A DNA stretch of 64,000 bases from DATAPD01 sp036265385. Its GTDB lineage: Bacteria > Acidobacteriota > Terriglobia > Terriglobales > Acidobacteriaceae. Of the stretch, positions 25,101-34,911 are shown piece by piece (within the stretch, counting starts at the first letter, position 1; each line of letters opens with the position of its first letter). The DNA lies in NCBI GenBank assembly GCA_036265385.1, contig DATAPD010000033.1, positions 36,558 to 100,557 on the forward strand, given 5' to 3'. The translations under genes were made by a program, and so were the position numbers. The notes below the pieces were generated by a model. The model was not told the origin of the DNA, did not search any database, and saw only the letters and a list, made by a program, of their open reading frames with translations.

Positions 25101-26813
25101 TTATTTTTCTTTCCACACTTCTTTTCCACCGACCATCGTCCACACGACTTTGGCATCTTTGATCTTGTCGGCGGGCATTTCAAACAGATTGTCGGAAAGC
25201 ATCACGAAGTCCGCATATTTGCCAGTCTTGATCGAGCCACGATTCTGCTCGACGAAGTTGGCGTATGCACCATTGATTGTGTAGCCACGAATCGCAGTCT
25301 CCAGATCCACGGTTTGCTCGGGTATCCAGCCGCCCTCGGGCTTTCCATCAAGTCCCTTGCGAGTGAGCGCCGTGTAGATTCCGATGAGTGGCTCCATTTC
25401 GGCGACGTTCCAGTCGGACGCGAACGCTAATGTAGCGCCCGAGTCGCGCAGACTGCGAAAAGCCCAAGCGTACTTCCAGCGTGCGGGCCCAACCGCTTTT
25501 GCCCACTGTCCTGTGATGTCGGGCGCACAGTGGCGTGGCTGCATGCACGCGATGACTCCAAGTTGTTTGAATCGAGGAATATCCTTCGCATTCAGGCACT
25601 CGATATGGACGAGTTCGTCGCGACGATCGCGCGGGCCGTTCTGTTTCTCCGCATACTCAATCGCGTCAAGCGCGGTGCGAATGCCTCGGTCACCGATTGA
25701 ATGGATGAAGATTTGAAACTTCATCTTGTCTAGCCTGTCGACGACTTGTTTGAATTCCTCCGCTGGGTAATCTAGTTCGCCGCGAGTGTTAGGGCGATCA
25801 GCATAGGGCTCCAACATTGCGGCCGTATGTGGCTCGATCACATCATCGATGTACAGTTTCACGGCCGCAACACGCAGATGGTCGTCGTTGTACGATTTAC
25901 GCGCATCGTCGAATTTGCGAAGAGTTTCTTCAGTAGTGCCGCGACGATGGAACAGCGCCACCTGCAAACGCACAGGCAGGTCTCCCTGCTGGCGAAGTTT
26001 TTCGTAGGTGGGTAAGTCTTCGAGAAACGATTGCGGATCGATCACAGTCGTGATCCCATTGCGCGCCGCGGCGGCCAACGTGTCACGAATCCCCTGATAG
26101 ATAGATTCGGGAGAATGCGAGGGTAAATGCTTTCGCAATTCGGCTTCCGAGTCGTCGGCCAATCCGGTGCTTCCAAAACCCGTAACAATTCCAGTGGGCT
26201 CACCTGTTTTTGCGTCTTTCTCAATCTTTTCGGCGAAGATGACCTTCTCCGTGGCGCGGGTGATGCCAAAATCGTTGAGAGCCTCGCGGTTCATCCAGAT
26301 AGTGTGGTAGTCGTAGGCCACGAGGAACGCGGGACGACCTCCTGTCATTCCCTCCAGGTCTTTAGCGGTGGGAAGCGTGCCGTTCGGAAAAGCCGAATAA
26401 TTCCAGCCATCTGCTTCGATCCATTTGAGGTCTGGATTTTCATCGGAGAATTTCTTTACCTGCCGCTGGATTTCAGCAAGCGTGTTGGCATTCGCAATGC
26501 GCAGAACGTTTGCGCCTGCCCCAATGCGCACATGTAGGTGGCTATCAATGAAACCGGGCAACAACATTTTGTCGCCTGCGTCGACTACTCGCGTTGCAGG
26601 ACCAATCTGAGAGGTAACGTCCTTTTCCTCCCCGACCCAAACAATGCGATCACCACGGACTGCCAATGCTTGCGCCCAAGGACGATCCTTCTCAACGGTG
26701 TAGATACGTGCATTGCGGATAACAAGATCAGCGGCTGGACGATTGCTCGGGTGCCTGGAACAGGCAACGAGAACGACGACGAGGACAAATAAAGTTGAAA
26801 GCTTGTGATTCAT
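25101..26813 (-). CDS. YtcJ-like metal-dependent amidohydrolase lipoprotein
   Basis: The 570-residue protein starts with a lipoprotein signal (TLFVLVVVLVACSRH; Cys near residue 18). The amidohydrolase family-3 layout follows: MLLPGFIDSHLHVRIGAG with the metal HxH, SIGDRGIRTALDAIEY, and ASDWNVAEMEPLIGIYTALT with the metal Asp. The C-terminal strand reads GKYADFVMLSDNLFEMPADK. Members hydrolyse amide or related bonds at a binuclear metal centre; the substrate is unknown. Being lipid-anchored, it acts in the envelope. It is divergent from murI with a 94-base spacer and shares its strand with the small membrane protein downstream. Confidence 0.9.
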   Translation of the reverse strand: MNHKLSTLFVLVVVLVACSRHPSNRPAADLVIRNARIYTVEKDRPWAQALAVRGDRIVWVGEEKDVTSQIGPATRVVDAGDKMLLPGFIDSHLHVRIGAGANVLRIANANTLAEIQRQVKKFSDENPDLKWIEADGWNYSAFPNGTLPTAKDLEGMTGGRPAFLVAYDYHTIWMNREALNDFGITRATEKVIFAEKIEKDAKTGEPTGIVTGFGSTGLADDSEAELRKHLPSHSPESIYQGIRDTLAAAARNGITTVIDPQSFLEDLPTYEKLRQQGDLPVRLQVALFHRRGTTEETLRKFDDARKSYNDDHLRVAAVKLYIDDVIEPHTAAMLEPYADRPNTRGELDYPAEEFKQVVDRLDKMKFQIFIHSIGDRGIRTALDAIEYAEKQNGPRDRRDELVHIECLNAKDIPRFKQLGVIACMQPRHCAPDITGQWAKAVGPARWKYAWAFRSLRDSGATLAFASDWNVAEMEPLIGIYTALTRKGLDGKPEGGWIPEQTVDLETAIRGYTINGAYANFVEQNRGSIKTGKYADFVMLSDNLFEMPADKIKDAKVVWTMVGGKEVWKEK

Positions 26814-26907
26814 GGGTTCGGTCCTAGAACGGCGCAGTCTAGCACCAATGAAAGCAGTCCGCGCGATTTTCGATGATTTCGCCCTTCGAACGTTATGATG
26901 GATATCG

Positions 26908-27735
26908 ATGGCTCAACGCAGACCGACGATTGGCGTATTCGACTCCGGAGTTGGCGGGCTGACTGTTTTGAGAGCGCTGGTCGAACGAATCCCTGATGCG
27001 GACTACCTCTATTTTGGCGATACGGCTCGACTACCTTACGGATCGAAATCGGCACAGACGGTTGCCCACTACGCTGTCGGCGCTGCGCATTATCTTGAAG
27101 AACACGGGGCACAGATGCTCGTCGTTGCATGCAATACGGCAACGGCCTTGGCGCTGGAGGAAATTCGCCAAGCTGCGCACGTACCGGTCGAGGGTGTCAT
27201 CCAGCCAGGAGCCCACACCGCAGCACAAGCAACGAGGAATAAGAAAGTAATCGTTGTCGGCACTGAAGCGACGGTGCAAAGCCATGCCTACAGGACATCG
27301 TTAGAGGGTCTGTCGATCAGCGCTCGTGAGAAAGCATGTCCTCTTTTTGTTCCGTTAGTTGAAGAGGGCTGGATCGAACATTCTGTTACCGAGGAAGTGG
27401 CGCGCATTTACCTGGCGGAAGCTTTCGCCGACGGATTTTCGGACGCAGACGTCTTGGTCCTTGGTTGTACACACTACCCACTATTGAAACCCGTGTTGCG
27501 CCGCTTGGTACCCGAACAGGTCGAGATCGTGGATTCAGCGGACTCAACCGCAGCATCAGTCGCCCACCATTTGAGTCTTGATCCACTTGGGGGTTCCGAT
27601 GAGACTGCGGAGCGGCGTACTCAAGCACGATTTCGTTTCTTTGCCACCGATTCAGTCACAAAATTCCGAACGCTGGGCGAGCGATTCCTGAGCCATACGA
27701 TCGAGGATGTCGAGCACGTAGATCTAAAAGAATAG
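26908..27735 (+). CDS. murI: Glutamate racemase
   Basis: The 275-residue cytosolic enzyme converts L- to D-glutamate for peptidoglycan. Both catalytic cysteines are visible, in VVACNTATA and VLGCTHYPLLKP. The catalytic Asp-Ser lies in IGVFDSGVGGLTVL, and YFGDTARLPYGSKS is the conserved substrate loop. The length is normal. It is transcribed alone, divergent from the amidohydrolase and convergent with the TonB-like gene. Confidence 0.96.
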   Translation: MAQRRPTIGVFDSGVGGLTVLRALVERIPDADYLYFGDTARLPYGSKSAQTVAHYAVGAAHYLEEHGAQMLVVACNTATALALEEIRQAAHVPVEGVIQPGAHTAAQATRNKKVIVVGTEATVQSHAYRTSLEGLSISAREKACPLFVPLVEEGWIEHSVTEEVARIYLAEAFADGFSDADVLVLGCTHYPLLKPVLRRLVPEQVEIVDSADSTAASVAHHLSLDPLGGSDETAERRTQARFRFFATDSVTKFRTLGERFLSHTIEDVEHVDLKE

Positions 27736-27742
27736 GGCAAAG

Positions 27743-27767
27743 AAAAACGGCCGCAGTACGCGGCCGT
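27743..27767 (-). terminator. Terminator of the TonB-like gene
   Basis: ACGGCCGC (27747-27754) and GCGGCCGT (27760-27767) form an 8-bp GC-rich stem. On the minus strand it is followed by TTTTTCTTT, so it ends transcription of the TonB-like gene. It also lies just after the murI stop. Confidence 0.8.
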
Positions 27768-27788
27768 TGTATGGAAATTTAATCGAAA

Positions 27789-28793
27789 TCAGTACAGGTG
27801 GAAGTTCACTTCCACGTTGATCTGCACTGCTACCGGCTTACCGTCTTTCAGGGCGGGCTCGAACTTCCAGTTCTTTACCGCTTCGATTGCTTTTTCATCC
27901 AGACCAAGGCCGAGGCTGCGGGCAACGCGGATATCGCGTGGACGGCCATCTGGTCCAACTACGAGCCAAAGAACGCAAACGCCCTGATATTTTGCTTTGC
28001 GTGCTTCTTCGGAGTATTCAGGCTCGGGATCGGAGATGATGCGGGGAGCACTCACTCCCCCACCCACTTTAAATACGCCACCACCGATGCCACCACCTTT
28101 GCCAGGGCCAACACCCGGGCCTTCTCCTGAACCGACGCCGCCTCCCGAGCCGGACCCTATTCCGCCACCAAAGCCAGTTCCGTTGGAGGGAGGAGCTGGG
28201 ATATTGGACATCGGGTCGCCAAGGTTCGGCGCCGCGCTTGCGAGCTTGATCTGTGGCGGTACAACTACGGTGGGCTCAGCCACGAGCTTCGGATTTTCAT
28301 TGCGGACAACAACTACCGGAGGCGTTACCTGCTCCATGGACTGCTTCGGCAGTCGTCCTCTAGTTGCCTCGAACTTGTCGCGATCACCACCGCCACCGCC
28401 CCCACCTGCCACTGTTTTGGAGGGCGGGAGTGGGGGAATGTCACCCGGCGCAATCAGTTCGACCGTTTGCGGCTTGGTGATCTGCTTAACGACATTCCGG
28501 CCCATAATCGTGATTCCAATAATCGCTGCAATAGCCAGAATGTGCACAACCGTGGAACCGAGGACACCATTTTTCTTGTAATCGTAAAAGCCCCATATGT
28601 CGCGCACTGGAACCGGCTTCGAGGTCAGTACCAGGGGAGGAAGCTTTTTGGGGAACAAAAACTCATCAACGTTCTGGAACAACGACTTCCATAACGGCTC
28701 GTCGAGCGTCTCTTTCGGGAGCAGAAGATGAAGCTCCGGTTCCTTGCTGGGACCCGCCAGTTCCGGGTTTTCTAAAATTTGCAAGTTTGCCAT
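27789..28793 (-). CDS. TonB-family energy-transducer protein
   Basis: The 334-residue protein has a ~70-residue cytoplasmic start (LLLPKETLDEPLWKSLF). One transmembrane helix follows (GSTVVHILAIAAIIGITIMG), then a Pro/Gly-rich periplasmic linker with long Gly stretches. The C-terminal TonB domain (about 245-334) reads DPEPEYSEEARKAKYQGVCV, then DGRPRDIRVARSLGLGLDEK and WKFEPALKDGKPVAV. TonB couples the proton-motive force to outer-membrane receptors, normally through ExbB/ExbD, which are absent here. The long cytoplasmic N-terminus is unlike classical TonB and is common in Acidobacteriota. It is divergent from ileS with a 288-base spacer. Confidence 0.9.
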   Translation of the reverse strand: MANLQILENPELAGPSKEPELHLLLPKETLDEPLWKSLFQNVDEFLFPKKLPPLVLTSKPVPVRDIWGFYDYKKNGVLGSTVVHILAIAAIIGITIMGRNVVKQITKPQTVELIAPGDIPPLPPSKTVAGGGGGGGDRDKFEATRGRLPKQSMEQVTPPVVVVRNENPKLVAEPTVVVPPQIKLASAAPNLGDPMSNIPAPPSNGTGFGGGIGSGSGGGVGSGEGPGVGPGKGGGIGGGVFKVGGGVSAPRIISDPEPEYSEEARKAKYQGVCVLWLVVGPDGRPRDIRVARSLGLGLDEKAIEAVKNWKFEPALKDGKPVAVQINVEVNFHLY

Positions 28794-29077
28794 GTATTAC
28801 CCGAATAGATGTCTCACCCGTAAGACGGGGATCACATCGCTAGGTTATGTAAAAGTTGCGGTCCACGCCACTTCCCGCGTGTTCCCAACTTCGAGAGCGT
28901 TCGGCGTATTAGCCGAACACAAAACAACCCCTCTTCCAACCATTAGATGCGACCAAGTCGCTCGATGTTAAAAATTGTACCGCAAATTCTCGTTCTGATA
29001 CGTTGTTTTCCGTGTTCCATAGGGTCATGCCCTTTTCTTGCCGACCGGGTTTGATAGACGAGCCTACGTCACCCACC

Positions 29078-29083
29078 TATAAT
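29078..29083 (+). promoter_or_regulatory. -10 box overlapping the first ileS ATG
   Basis: A perfect TATAAT spans 29078-29083 and overlaps the ATG at 29082, so that ATG would lie upstream of the transcription start. A TTGATA at 29051 is 21 bases away, too far for a good -35. If the box is used, translation must begin downstream. Confidence 0.4.
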
Positions 29084-29117
29084 GAAAAGATTCAATCATT
29101 TGGGAGAACCTGACCGA

Positions 29118-31925
29118 GTGCCTGCGGACCTCAAATCCACGATCAATCTGCCGAAAACGGACTTCCCCATGAAGGCCAACCTGCCCCAGAACGAGCCAAA
29201 ACTCCTGGCGCGCTGGAACGACATGCGGATTTACCACCGGATTCGGGAGGTTCGTCGCGGCGCGCCGACTTTCGTCCTGCATGATGGACCGCCATACGCG
29301 AATGGACCGATTCACCTGGGTCATGCGCTGAATAAGTGCCTTAAGGATTTCATCGTGAAGTCTCGCACGATGTCCGGATTTGATTCGCCATACGTTCCCG
29401 GTTGGGACTGTCATGGTTTGCCTATCGAGATCAAAGTCGACCAGCAATTGGGCGGCAAGAAATTGCAGATGGATCCGAAAGAGGTTCGGTTGGAATGCCG
29501 CAGGTACGCGGAAAAATACATCGACCTCCAACGCGAGCAATTCAAACGGATCGGTGTGTTTGGGCGCTTTGACAATCCTTACTCCACGATGACTCCGCAG
29601 TATGAATCTGTTGTCATCGAGATCTTCTATCGCTTCTTCGAAAATAACTTCGTCTACAAAGGTCTTCGATCCGTTTACTGGTGCATCCACGATCAGACCG
29701 CATTAGCGGAAGCCGAAGTCGAATATGAGAACCACACGTCGCCAACGGTTTGGGTGAAATATGCCTTGGCCGGAGATCCCGCCTCGCTCGATCCCGCGCT
29801 CAAAGGGAAAAAAGTTTTCACCATCATCTGGACCACCACACCTTGGACGCTGCCTGCCTCGATGGCCGTTGCTTTCCATCCAGACGAGGAATATGTCGCG
29901 CTGGAATCGAGTGGCGAGGTCTACATCGTAGCTGCAAAACTTGCCCCCGTGGTCGCCGCAAAAACAGGCATCCAGCAGAATGAAATAGCGCGCTTCCCTG
30001 GCCGGAAATTCGAGTTCGCTGAGTTTCGCCACCCTTTTCTCGATCGCAAAGTGATCGGCGTACTAGCCGAGTACGTCACCATGGATACGGGAACTGGTGT
30101 CGTGCACACGGCACCTGCACACGGTGCTGAAGACTTCATCACAGGAACGAAATACAAGATCGACCCTACTTGCAACGTCGATGAAGCGGGCATCATGCGC
30201 AACGGCCTTCCTGAATATGACGGCAAACAGGTGTTTAAAGCTAACGCGCCCATCGTCGAATTGTTGAAAAGTCGCGGTGTGCTCATGCATACGGAAAAGC
30301 TTGAGCATTCGTATCCGCATTGCTGGCGTTGCCATAACCCGATCATCTTCCGTGCCACCGAGCAGTGGTTCATTTCGATGGAAACGCCCATGAAGGATGG
30401 GACGCTCCGTAATGCAACGCTGGACGAAATCAGGAAAGTGAAGTGGGATCCAGCGTGGGGCGAAGAGCGAATCTCAAACATGATTGCGACACGACCTGAT
30501 TGGTGCGTCTCGCGTCAACGAGTGTGGGGAGTACCGATCGCAGTGTTTCTATGCGATTCGTGTGGCCGTCCTTTGAATGAGAATAAGGTTAACAACAGCG
30601 TTGTGCAGTTTTTCGCTCAGAACGGTGCCGATGCGTGGTACACGCCGGAGGCCGATGCCCTGGTATCGGGAACAGAATGTCCGCATTGCTCCGGAACAAA
30701 GTTTCACAAAGAAACGGACATTCTCGACGTCTGGTTCGAGTCTGGATCAAGTCACGCGGCGGTTCTGGGGCATGAACCGAATTTGCCCTGGCCAGCAGAC
30801 GTTTACCTCGAGGGCGGGGATCAGTACCGCGGATGGTTTCACTCTTCCCTGCTCTGCGCGATGGGGTACGAGGGGTCTGCGCCTTATCGACTCGTCTCGA
30901 CGAATGGATGGACGCTCGATGAGCAAGGGCGCGCCATGTCGAAAGCGCTCGGCAATGGAGTCGATCCAGTTGATATCGCAGAGAGGCTGGGTGGGGAGAT
31001 TGTCCGTTTGTGGGTAGCATCGGTGGATTTCCGCGAAGATGTGACCTGCTCCGAAAACCTGATGCAGCGGGTGGCGGAGAATTATCGGAAGATCCGGAAT
31101 ACGTTCAAATACATTTTGGGCAATTTGAACGATTTTGCACCAGAAAAAGACGCTGTACCATTCGAGAAGCTTGAGTCGCTCGACCAGTACATGCTGCGTC
31201 AGACGGCCGAGCTAGCTTCGCAAGTAACCAAATGGTACGACGAGTTTGCGTTTCACAAAATCTATCAGCGAATGAATCAGTTCTTCGTCGTGGAGCTGAG
31301 CGCGTTTTATGTAGATATCCTTAAGGATCGGCTCTACATCTCGAGCGCGAATTCTTTAGGAAGACGATCTGCGCAAACGGCTATTTGGCGGATGGGTGAG
31401 GCGCTGGTGCGACTGCTCGCGCCGATCACTACTTTCACATCGGAAGAGGTGTGGGGCTACTTACCGAAGATGAGCAACCGGTTGGACTCAGTTCACCTTG
31501 CGCTATTTCCATCTGAGAAGGAACTCTTCGGTGGCAGCGCTTCCCCGGACCCGAAGCAGGTCGAAGATTGGACAGTACTGCGTGCAGCGCGCGATCAAGT
31601 CCTCAAGGCACTCGAAGAGACGCGCAACGCGAAGCAGATTGGAACGGGCTTGGAAGCGCAAGTGACACTCACTGCTAGCGATCCGATGTATTCAGTGCTG
31701 GCCCGATATAAGGATCAGCTGCGATACGTGTTTATTGTTTCGGCGGTTGAGCTGAAACGGGCTACGAATGGCGATGCTGCGCTAAACGTGCAAGTATCGA
31801 AAGCACCGGGCAGCAAGTGCGAACGCTGCTGGAACTACTCAACCCAGGTAGGAGCAGACGCAAAGAATCCGACCGTTTGCGAGCGATGCAGTGCAGTGTT
31901 GAGCAGTGCAGTGTTGAACGGATAG
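29118..31925 (+). CDS. ileS: Isoleucyl-tRNA synthetase
   Basis: IleRS (about 935 residues) charges tRNA-Ile. The class-I signatures are PIHLGHALNK (HIGH motif) and AMSKALGN (KMSKS motif). The editing domain contains TIIWTTTPWTLPASMAV and GTGVVHTAPAHGAEDF. The C-terminal zinc domain has CERCWNYS and CERCSAVL. I prefer GTG 29118: GGGAG lies upstream and a TATAAT box overlaps the ATG at 29082, though 29082 cannot be excluded. The last codons carry an exact 15-base tandem duplication. lspA follows after 76 bases, a common ileS-lspA pairing. No T-box leader was recognised. Confidence 0.95.
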   Translation: MPADLKSTINLPKTDFPMKANLPQNEPKLLARWNDMRIYHRIREVRRGAPTFVLHDGPPYANGPIHLGHALNKCLKDFIVKSRTMSGFDSPYVPGWDCHGLPIEIKVDQQLGGKKLQMDPKEVRLECRRYAEKYIDLQREQFKRIGVFGRFDNPYSTMTPQYESVVIEIFYRFFENNFVYKGLRSVYWCIHDQTALAEAEVEYENHTSPTVWVKYALAGDPASLDPALKGKKVFTIIWTTTPWTLPASMAVAFHPDEEYVALESSGEVYIVAAKLAPVVAAKTGIQQNEIARFPGRKFEFAEFRHPFLDRKVIGVLAEYVTMDTGTGVVHTAPAHGAEDFITGTKYKIDPTCNVDEAGIMRNGLPEYDGKQVFKANAPIVELLKSRGVLMHTEKLEHSYPHCWRCHNPIIFRATEQWFISMETPMKDGTLRNATLDEIRKVKWDPAWGEERISNMIATRPDWCVSRQRVWGVPIAVFLCDSCGRPLNENKVNNSVVQFFAQNGADAWYTPEADALVSGTECPHCSGTKFHKETDILDVWFESGSSHAAVLGHEPNLPWPADVYLEGGDQYRGWFHSSLLCAMGYEGSAPYRLVSTNGWTLDEQGRAMSKALGNGVDPVDIAERLGGEIVRLWVASVDFREDVTCSENLMQRVAENYRKIRNTFKYILGNLNDFAPEKDAVPFEKLESLDQYMLRQTAELASQVTKWYDEFAFHKIYQRMNQFFVVELSAFYVDILKDRLYISSANSLGRRSAQTAIWRMGEALVRLLAPITTFTSEEVWGYLPKMSNRLDSVHLALFPSEKELFGGSASPDPKQVEDWTVLRAARDQVLKALEETRNAKQIGTGLEAQVTLTASDPMYSVLARYKDQLRYVFIVSAVELKRATNGDAALNVQVSKAPGSKCERCWNYSTQVGADAKNPTVCERCSAVLSSAVLNG
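31888..31917 (+). repeat. 15-base tandem duplication at the end of ileS
   Basis: GCAGTGCAGTGTTGA occurs twice in direct tandem (31888-31902, 31903-31917). It keeps the frame and duplicates five residues (SAVLS) at the extreme C terminus. Confidence 0.85.
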
Positions 31926-32001
31926 TCCGCGGCTAGCGCTGCCGCTTGTTCCCAGACCGGTGCCTTTCCTGCCGATTTGTGAGAGTCTATTAGCAATCCT
32001 C

Positions 32002-32490
32002 ATGCGGAAGCTGCATCTCCTGATTGCTGTCACGGTTGTGGTTCTCGATCGTATAGCCAAGCTGGCCATCGAGCGCAATTTGCCACTCCATGAAGGGTTT
32101 CAGGTTATTCCTGGCTTCTTTCGCATCACGCATGTGCAAAACCGCGGCGCGGCATTCGGTTTATTTTCAGACTCACCTTCCGAGTGGAAAGTCGCACTGT
32201 TGATCCTGTTTTCCGTGGTCGCCCTGGTAATCGTTTCGGCACTTCTGTGGAAGAACAGCCATGCGATGACAACAACCGGAGTTGGCTTGGCGTTGATTCT
32301 AGGGGGAGCGGTGGGTAACCTCTGGGACCGGCTTACGCAAGGCCACGTAACGGACTTCCTTCTTTTCTACCTTGGGCAATACCAATGGCCTGCTTTTAAC
32401 GTTGCCGATAGCGCGATCGTGATTGGTGCGGGCCTACTCGTATTTGAGATCCTTTTTGTCAAGCCGCCAGAACACGAGCGTGCCGGCTGA
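32002..32490 (+). CDS. lspA: Lipoprotein signal peptidase (signal peptidase II)
   Basis: The 162-residue inner-membrane aspartyl protease cleaves lipoprotein signal peptides. Four transmembrane segments and the signature parts are visible: VVLDRIAKLAIE, VQNRGAAFGLF, GGAVGNLWDRL (catalytic Asp) and FNVADSAIVIGAG (second Asp). The start at 32002 (MRKLHLLIAVTVV) gives the expected length; an upstream in-frame ATG (31960) adds unlikely residues. It follows ileS. Its substrates in this window include the LEA-like and amidohydrolase lipoproteins. Confidence 0.95.
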   Translation: MRKLHLLIAVTVVVLDRIAKLAIERNLPLHEGFQVIPGFFRITHVQNRGAAFGLFSDSPSEWKVALLILFSVVALVIVSALLWKNSHAMTTTGVGLALILGGAVGNLWDRLTQGHVTDFLLFYLGQYQWPAFNVADSAIVIGAGLLVFEILFVKPPEHERAG

Positions 32491-32684
32491 ATCGACGATG
32501 AGCTTACGTGGTAAATGGCATGGCAGTCCCTCCTTGCTAAAAACACAGTCACTTCGATATTCCAGGCTTTAAGGACATACCGGTTGCAATCGGTCGAGCA
32601 AACTGTGCAATCCGGCGACTACACGTTCTAGGGTAGTGACAATCGTTCGTTTTCCAACTTACATCTAAGTTGCGGGTTTCGAGT

Positions 32685-33998
32685 ATGAAGCCGAGCCCAT
32701 TGGGCACCATGCATAGGAACGCCCCTCATTGTCGATGGATTGCTCTGCTGGTGGGAGCGATCCTCTGCCTCGTAACTTTCTCGGGCGCTTACTCCGTGCT
32801 AACGCACGAGCAAGTAATCGATCTGCTTTGGAAGGACAGTATCGTTCCCTTGCTAAAGGAACGCTTCCCTCGCGCTACTGAGGAAGAACTGCGGGAGGCG
32901 CACGCTTACTGCTATGGCGGTTCGCTGATTCAAGACATGGGGTATTACCCATTTGGGAGCAAGTTTTTTAGTGATCTCACGCATTACGTGCGGAGTGGAG
33001 ACTTTGTCCTCAGCCTGCTTCACAATTCGGAAGACTTGAACGATTACGCATTCGCGCTGGGCGCGCTAGCTCATTACTCCGCCGACAATATCGGGCATCC
33101 TGTCATTAATAGTGCAGTGGCCTTGGAATACCCGAAGCTGAGGAGAAAATTCGGCGATCGCGTGACGTATAACGACTCGCCCACAGCGCACATTCGTACG
33201 GAATTCGGTTTCGACATGACTCAAGTTGCCAAAAACCGGTATACGTCAGACCGGTACCGCGATTTCATTGGATTCAAGATCGCCAAGCCTCTTTTAGAAA
33301 AGAGCTTTCTTGAAACATACGGACTTGAACTTAAAGACGTGATTCCTAACGAAGATCTCGCTATCGGCAGTTTTCGAAGATCGATCAGCACCATCATCCC
33401 AGAAATGACTCGTGTGGCGCTGCTGTCGCGAAAAAAAGCGATGATCGCTGAGACACCGAACTTCGATGCGAAGAAATTCCGATACTATCTCTCGCGCGCA
33501 CAATATGAACACGAATGGGGCAAGGGGTATCGTCGGCCAGGAATCGGCACTCGAATTTTCGCTTTCTTTTTGAAAATCGTTCCCAAAGTAGGACCCTTCA
33601 AAGCGGTGGACTTCAAGATACCTACGCAGAAAACGGAAGACAGTTACATTGCGAGCGTGAACGATACCATCGAGAACTACAAAACGTTGTTGCATCGAGC
33701 GGGTCAAAAACAGTTGGATCTTTCAAACACCGATTTCGATACAGGGAAACTGACCAAACCTGGCGAATACGCTCTCACCGATAAAACCTACGCTCGCCTG
33801 CTCGAACATCTTGAAAAGCATGATTTCGAGAACACGAGCACGGAGCTGAGACGAACAGTTCTCGCTTTCTATGCCGACGTCAGCGCGCCGATTGCGACGA
33901 AGCGCAATCCCGAGGATTGGCAAAAGACGCAAAAGCGATTGGAGCGACTAAGAGCAACAGTTCAGAAGTCTGCCGTGTCGTCCCAAGTCAGTGAATGA
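32685..33998 (+). CDS. Zinc-dependent phospholipase C-like exported protein
   Basis: The product (about 437 residues) has a signal-like hydrophobic segment (WIALLVGAILCLVTFSGAYS). A helical domain of the zinc-dependent phospholipase C/S1-P1 type follows: LTHEQVIDLLW, AHAYCYGGSLIQDMGYYPFG, DLTHYVRSGDFV, then ALGALAHYSADNIGHP. The His and Asp residues in these stretches are the expected zinc ligands. The C-terminal ~200 residues are Lys-rich and helical with no recognised domain. Starts at 32685 and 32709 are both possible; TTG 32670 is less likely. It probably acts outside the inner membrane. Substrate unknown. Confidence 0.8.
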   Translation: MKPSPLGTMHRNAPHCRWIALLVGAILCLVTFSGAYSVLTHEQVIDLLWKDSIVPLLKERFPRATEEELREAHAYCYGGSLIQDMGYYPFGSKFFSDLTHYVRSGDFVLSLLHNSEDLNDYAFALGALAHYSADNIGHPVINSAVALEYPKLRRKFGDRVTYNDSPTAHIRTEFGFDMTQVAKNRYTSDRYRDFIGFKIAKPLLEKSFLETYGLELKDVIPNEDLAIGSFRRSISTIIPEMTRVALLSRKKAMIAETPNFDAKKFRYYLSRAQYEHEWGKGYRRPGIGTRIFAFFLKIVPKVGPFKAVDFKIPTQKTEDSYIASVNDTIENYKTLLHRAGQKQLDLSNTDFDTGKLTKPGEYALTDKTYARLLEHLEKHDFENTSTELRRTVLAFYADVSAPIATKRNPEDWQKTQKRLERLRATVQKSAVSSQVSE

Positions 33999-34020
33999 CG
34001 CTTTTAAATCCTTGATCAGT

Positions 34021-34806
34021 TCAGTTTCCCAACGGTGGTGGCGAAGGGCCGACAAGAAGCCCGCCGTCTAAAACGATGGTGTGGCCCGTCATGAAACTGG
34101 ACTTGTCCGAGGAGAGCCACAACACCGCTTCAGCGATTTCCTCTGGCGTTCCGAAGCGCCCGATGGGGTGCATATTGAGAGCGTACTTCTTCACGTCTGG
34201 AGCGCCGAACAGGCGTTCTCCCATAGGTGTTTCGATCACGGCAGGAGAAACCGCATTGACTCGGATGTTCTGTTGCGCACATTCAAGTGCGGCTGTGCGT
34301 GTCAGACCGATGACGCCATGCTTGCTTGCGCAGTATGGGGCAGCCGTGGCGGCGCCCATTTGCCCAGCGACGGAGGACATGTTGACGATAGTTCCTCCCC
34401 GGCCCTGCTTGAGCATCTGCTGAATCTCGTGCTTCAAACACAGCCAGACACCTTTCAAATTGATGTCGATTGTGCGTTCCCAATCTTCCTCTGATTGATC
34501 AACGATGGGCATCCACTTCCCTTCAATCCCTGCATTGTTAAAAGCGATGTCGATGCCGCCGAATTTTTCGACAGCTTTGTCCACCATCGCTTTGACATCA
34601 TTGGCCTTCGAAACATCTGTCTGAACGAATTCGCCCTGACCGCCTGCGGTACGCATCAACTCGATTGTTTCTCGACCCTCAGCTTCCCTTCTGCCGGCCA
34701 CCACAACTTTTGCACCCTGTTTAGCGAACAAGACCGCGGTTGCGCGTCCGATACCGGAGGTGCCACCTGTGATGATGGCTACTTTGCCTTTTAGTTCACT
34801 GCTCAT
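34021..34806 (-). CDS. Short-chain dehydrogenase/reductase
   Basis: This 261-residue classical SDR has the cofactor motif TGGTSGIGRATAVLF, the NNAG motif (IDIAFNNAGIEG), catalytic Ser in NMSSVAGQMG and the active-site pair in YCASKHGVIGLT. The C-terminal segment FMTGHTIVLDGGLLVG is typical of the glucose-1-dehydrogenase/FabG-like group. An Arg two residues past the first-strand turn suggests NADP(H) preference, weakly. GGAGG four bases before ATG 34806 fixes the start. It is monocistronic, and its substrate cannot be read. Confidence 0.92.
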   Translation of the reverse strand: MSSELKGKVAIITGGTSGIGRATAVLFAKQGAKVVVAGRREAEGRETIELMRTAGGQGEFVQTDVSKANDVKAMVDKAVEKFGGIDIAFNNAGIEGKWMPIVDQSEEDWERTIDINLKGVWLCLKHEIQQMLKQGRGGTIVNMSSVAGQMGAATAAPYCASKHGVIGLTRTAALECAQQNIRVNAVSPAVIETPMGERLFGAPDVKKYALNMHPIGRFGTPEEIAEAVLWLSSDKSSFMTGHTIVLDGGLLVGPSPPPLGN

Positions 34807-34911
34807 AGTTCCTCCATCGCTTGCTGATGTGATCGCCCGGTGAAGCGCGCAAAAAGGATGAGTAAGGGGTGCAAGAATAGCACGGACTTAGTTGAATCTA
34901 TGCGACCGAAG

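Noticed and set aside
28794..29117. T-box leader before ileS
   Set aside because: No T-box core motif or antiterminator with a U-run was found; the spacer looks like an ordinary divergent promoter region.
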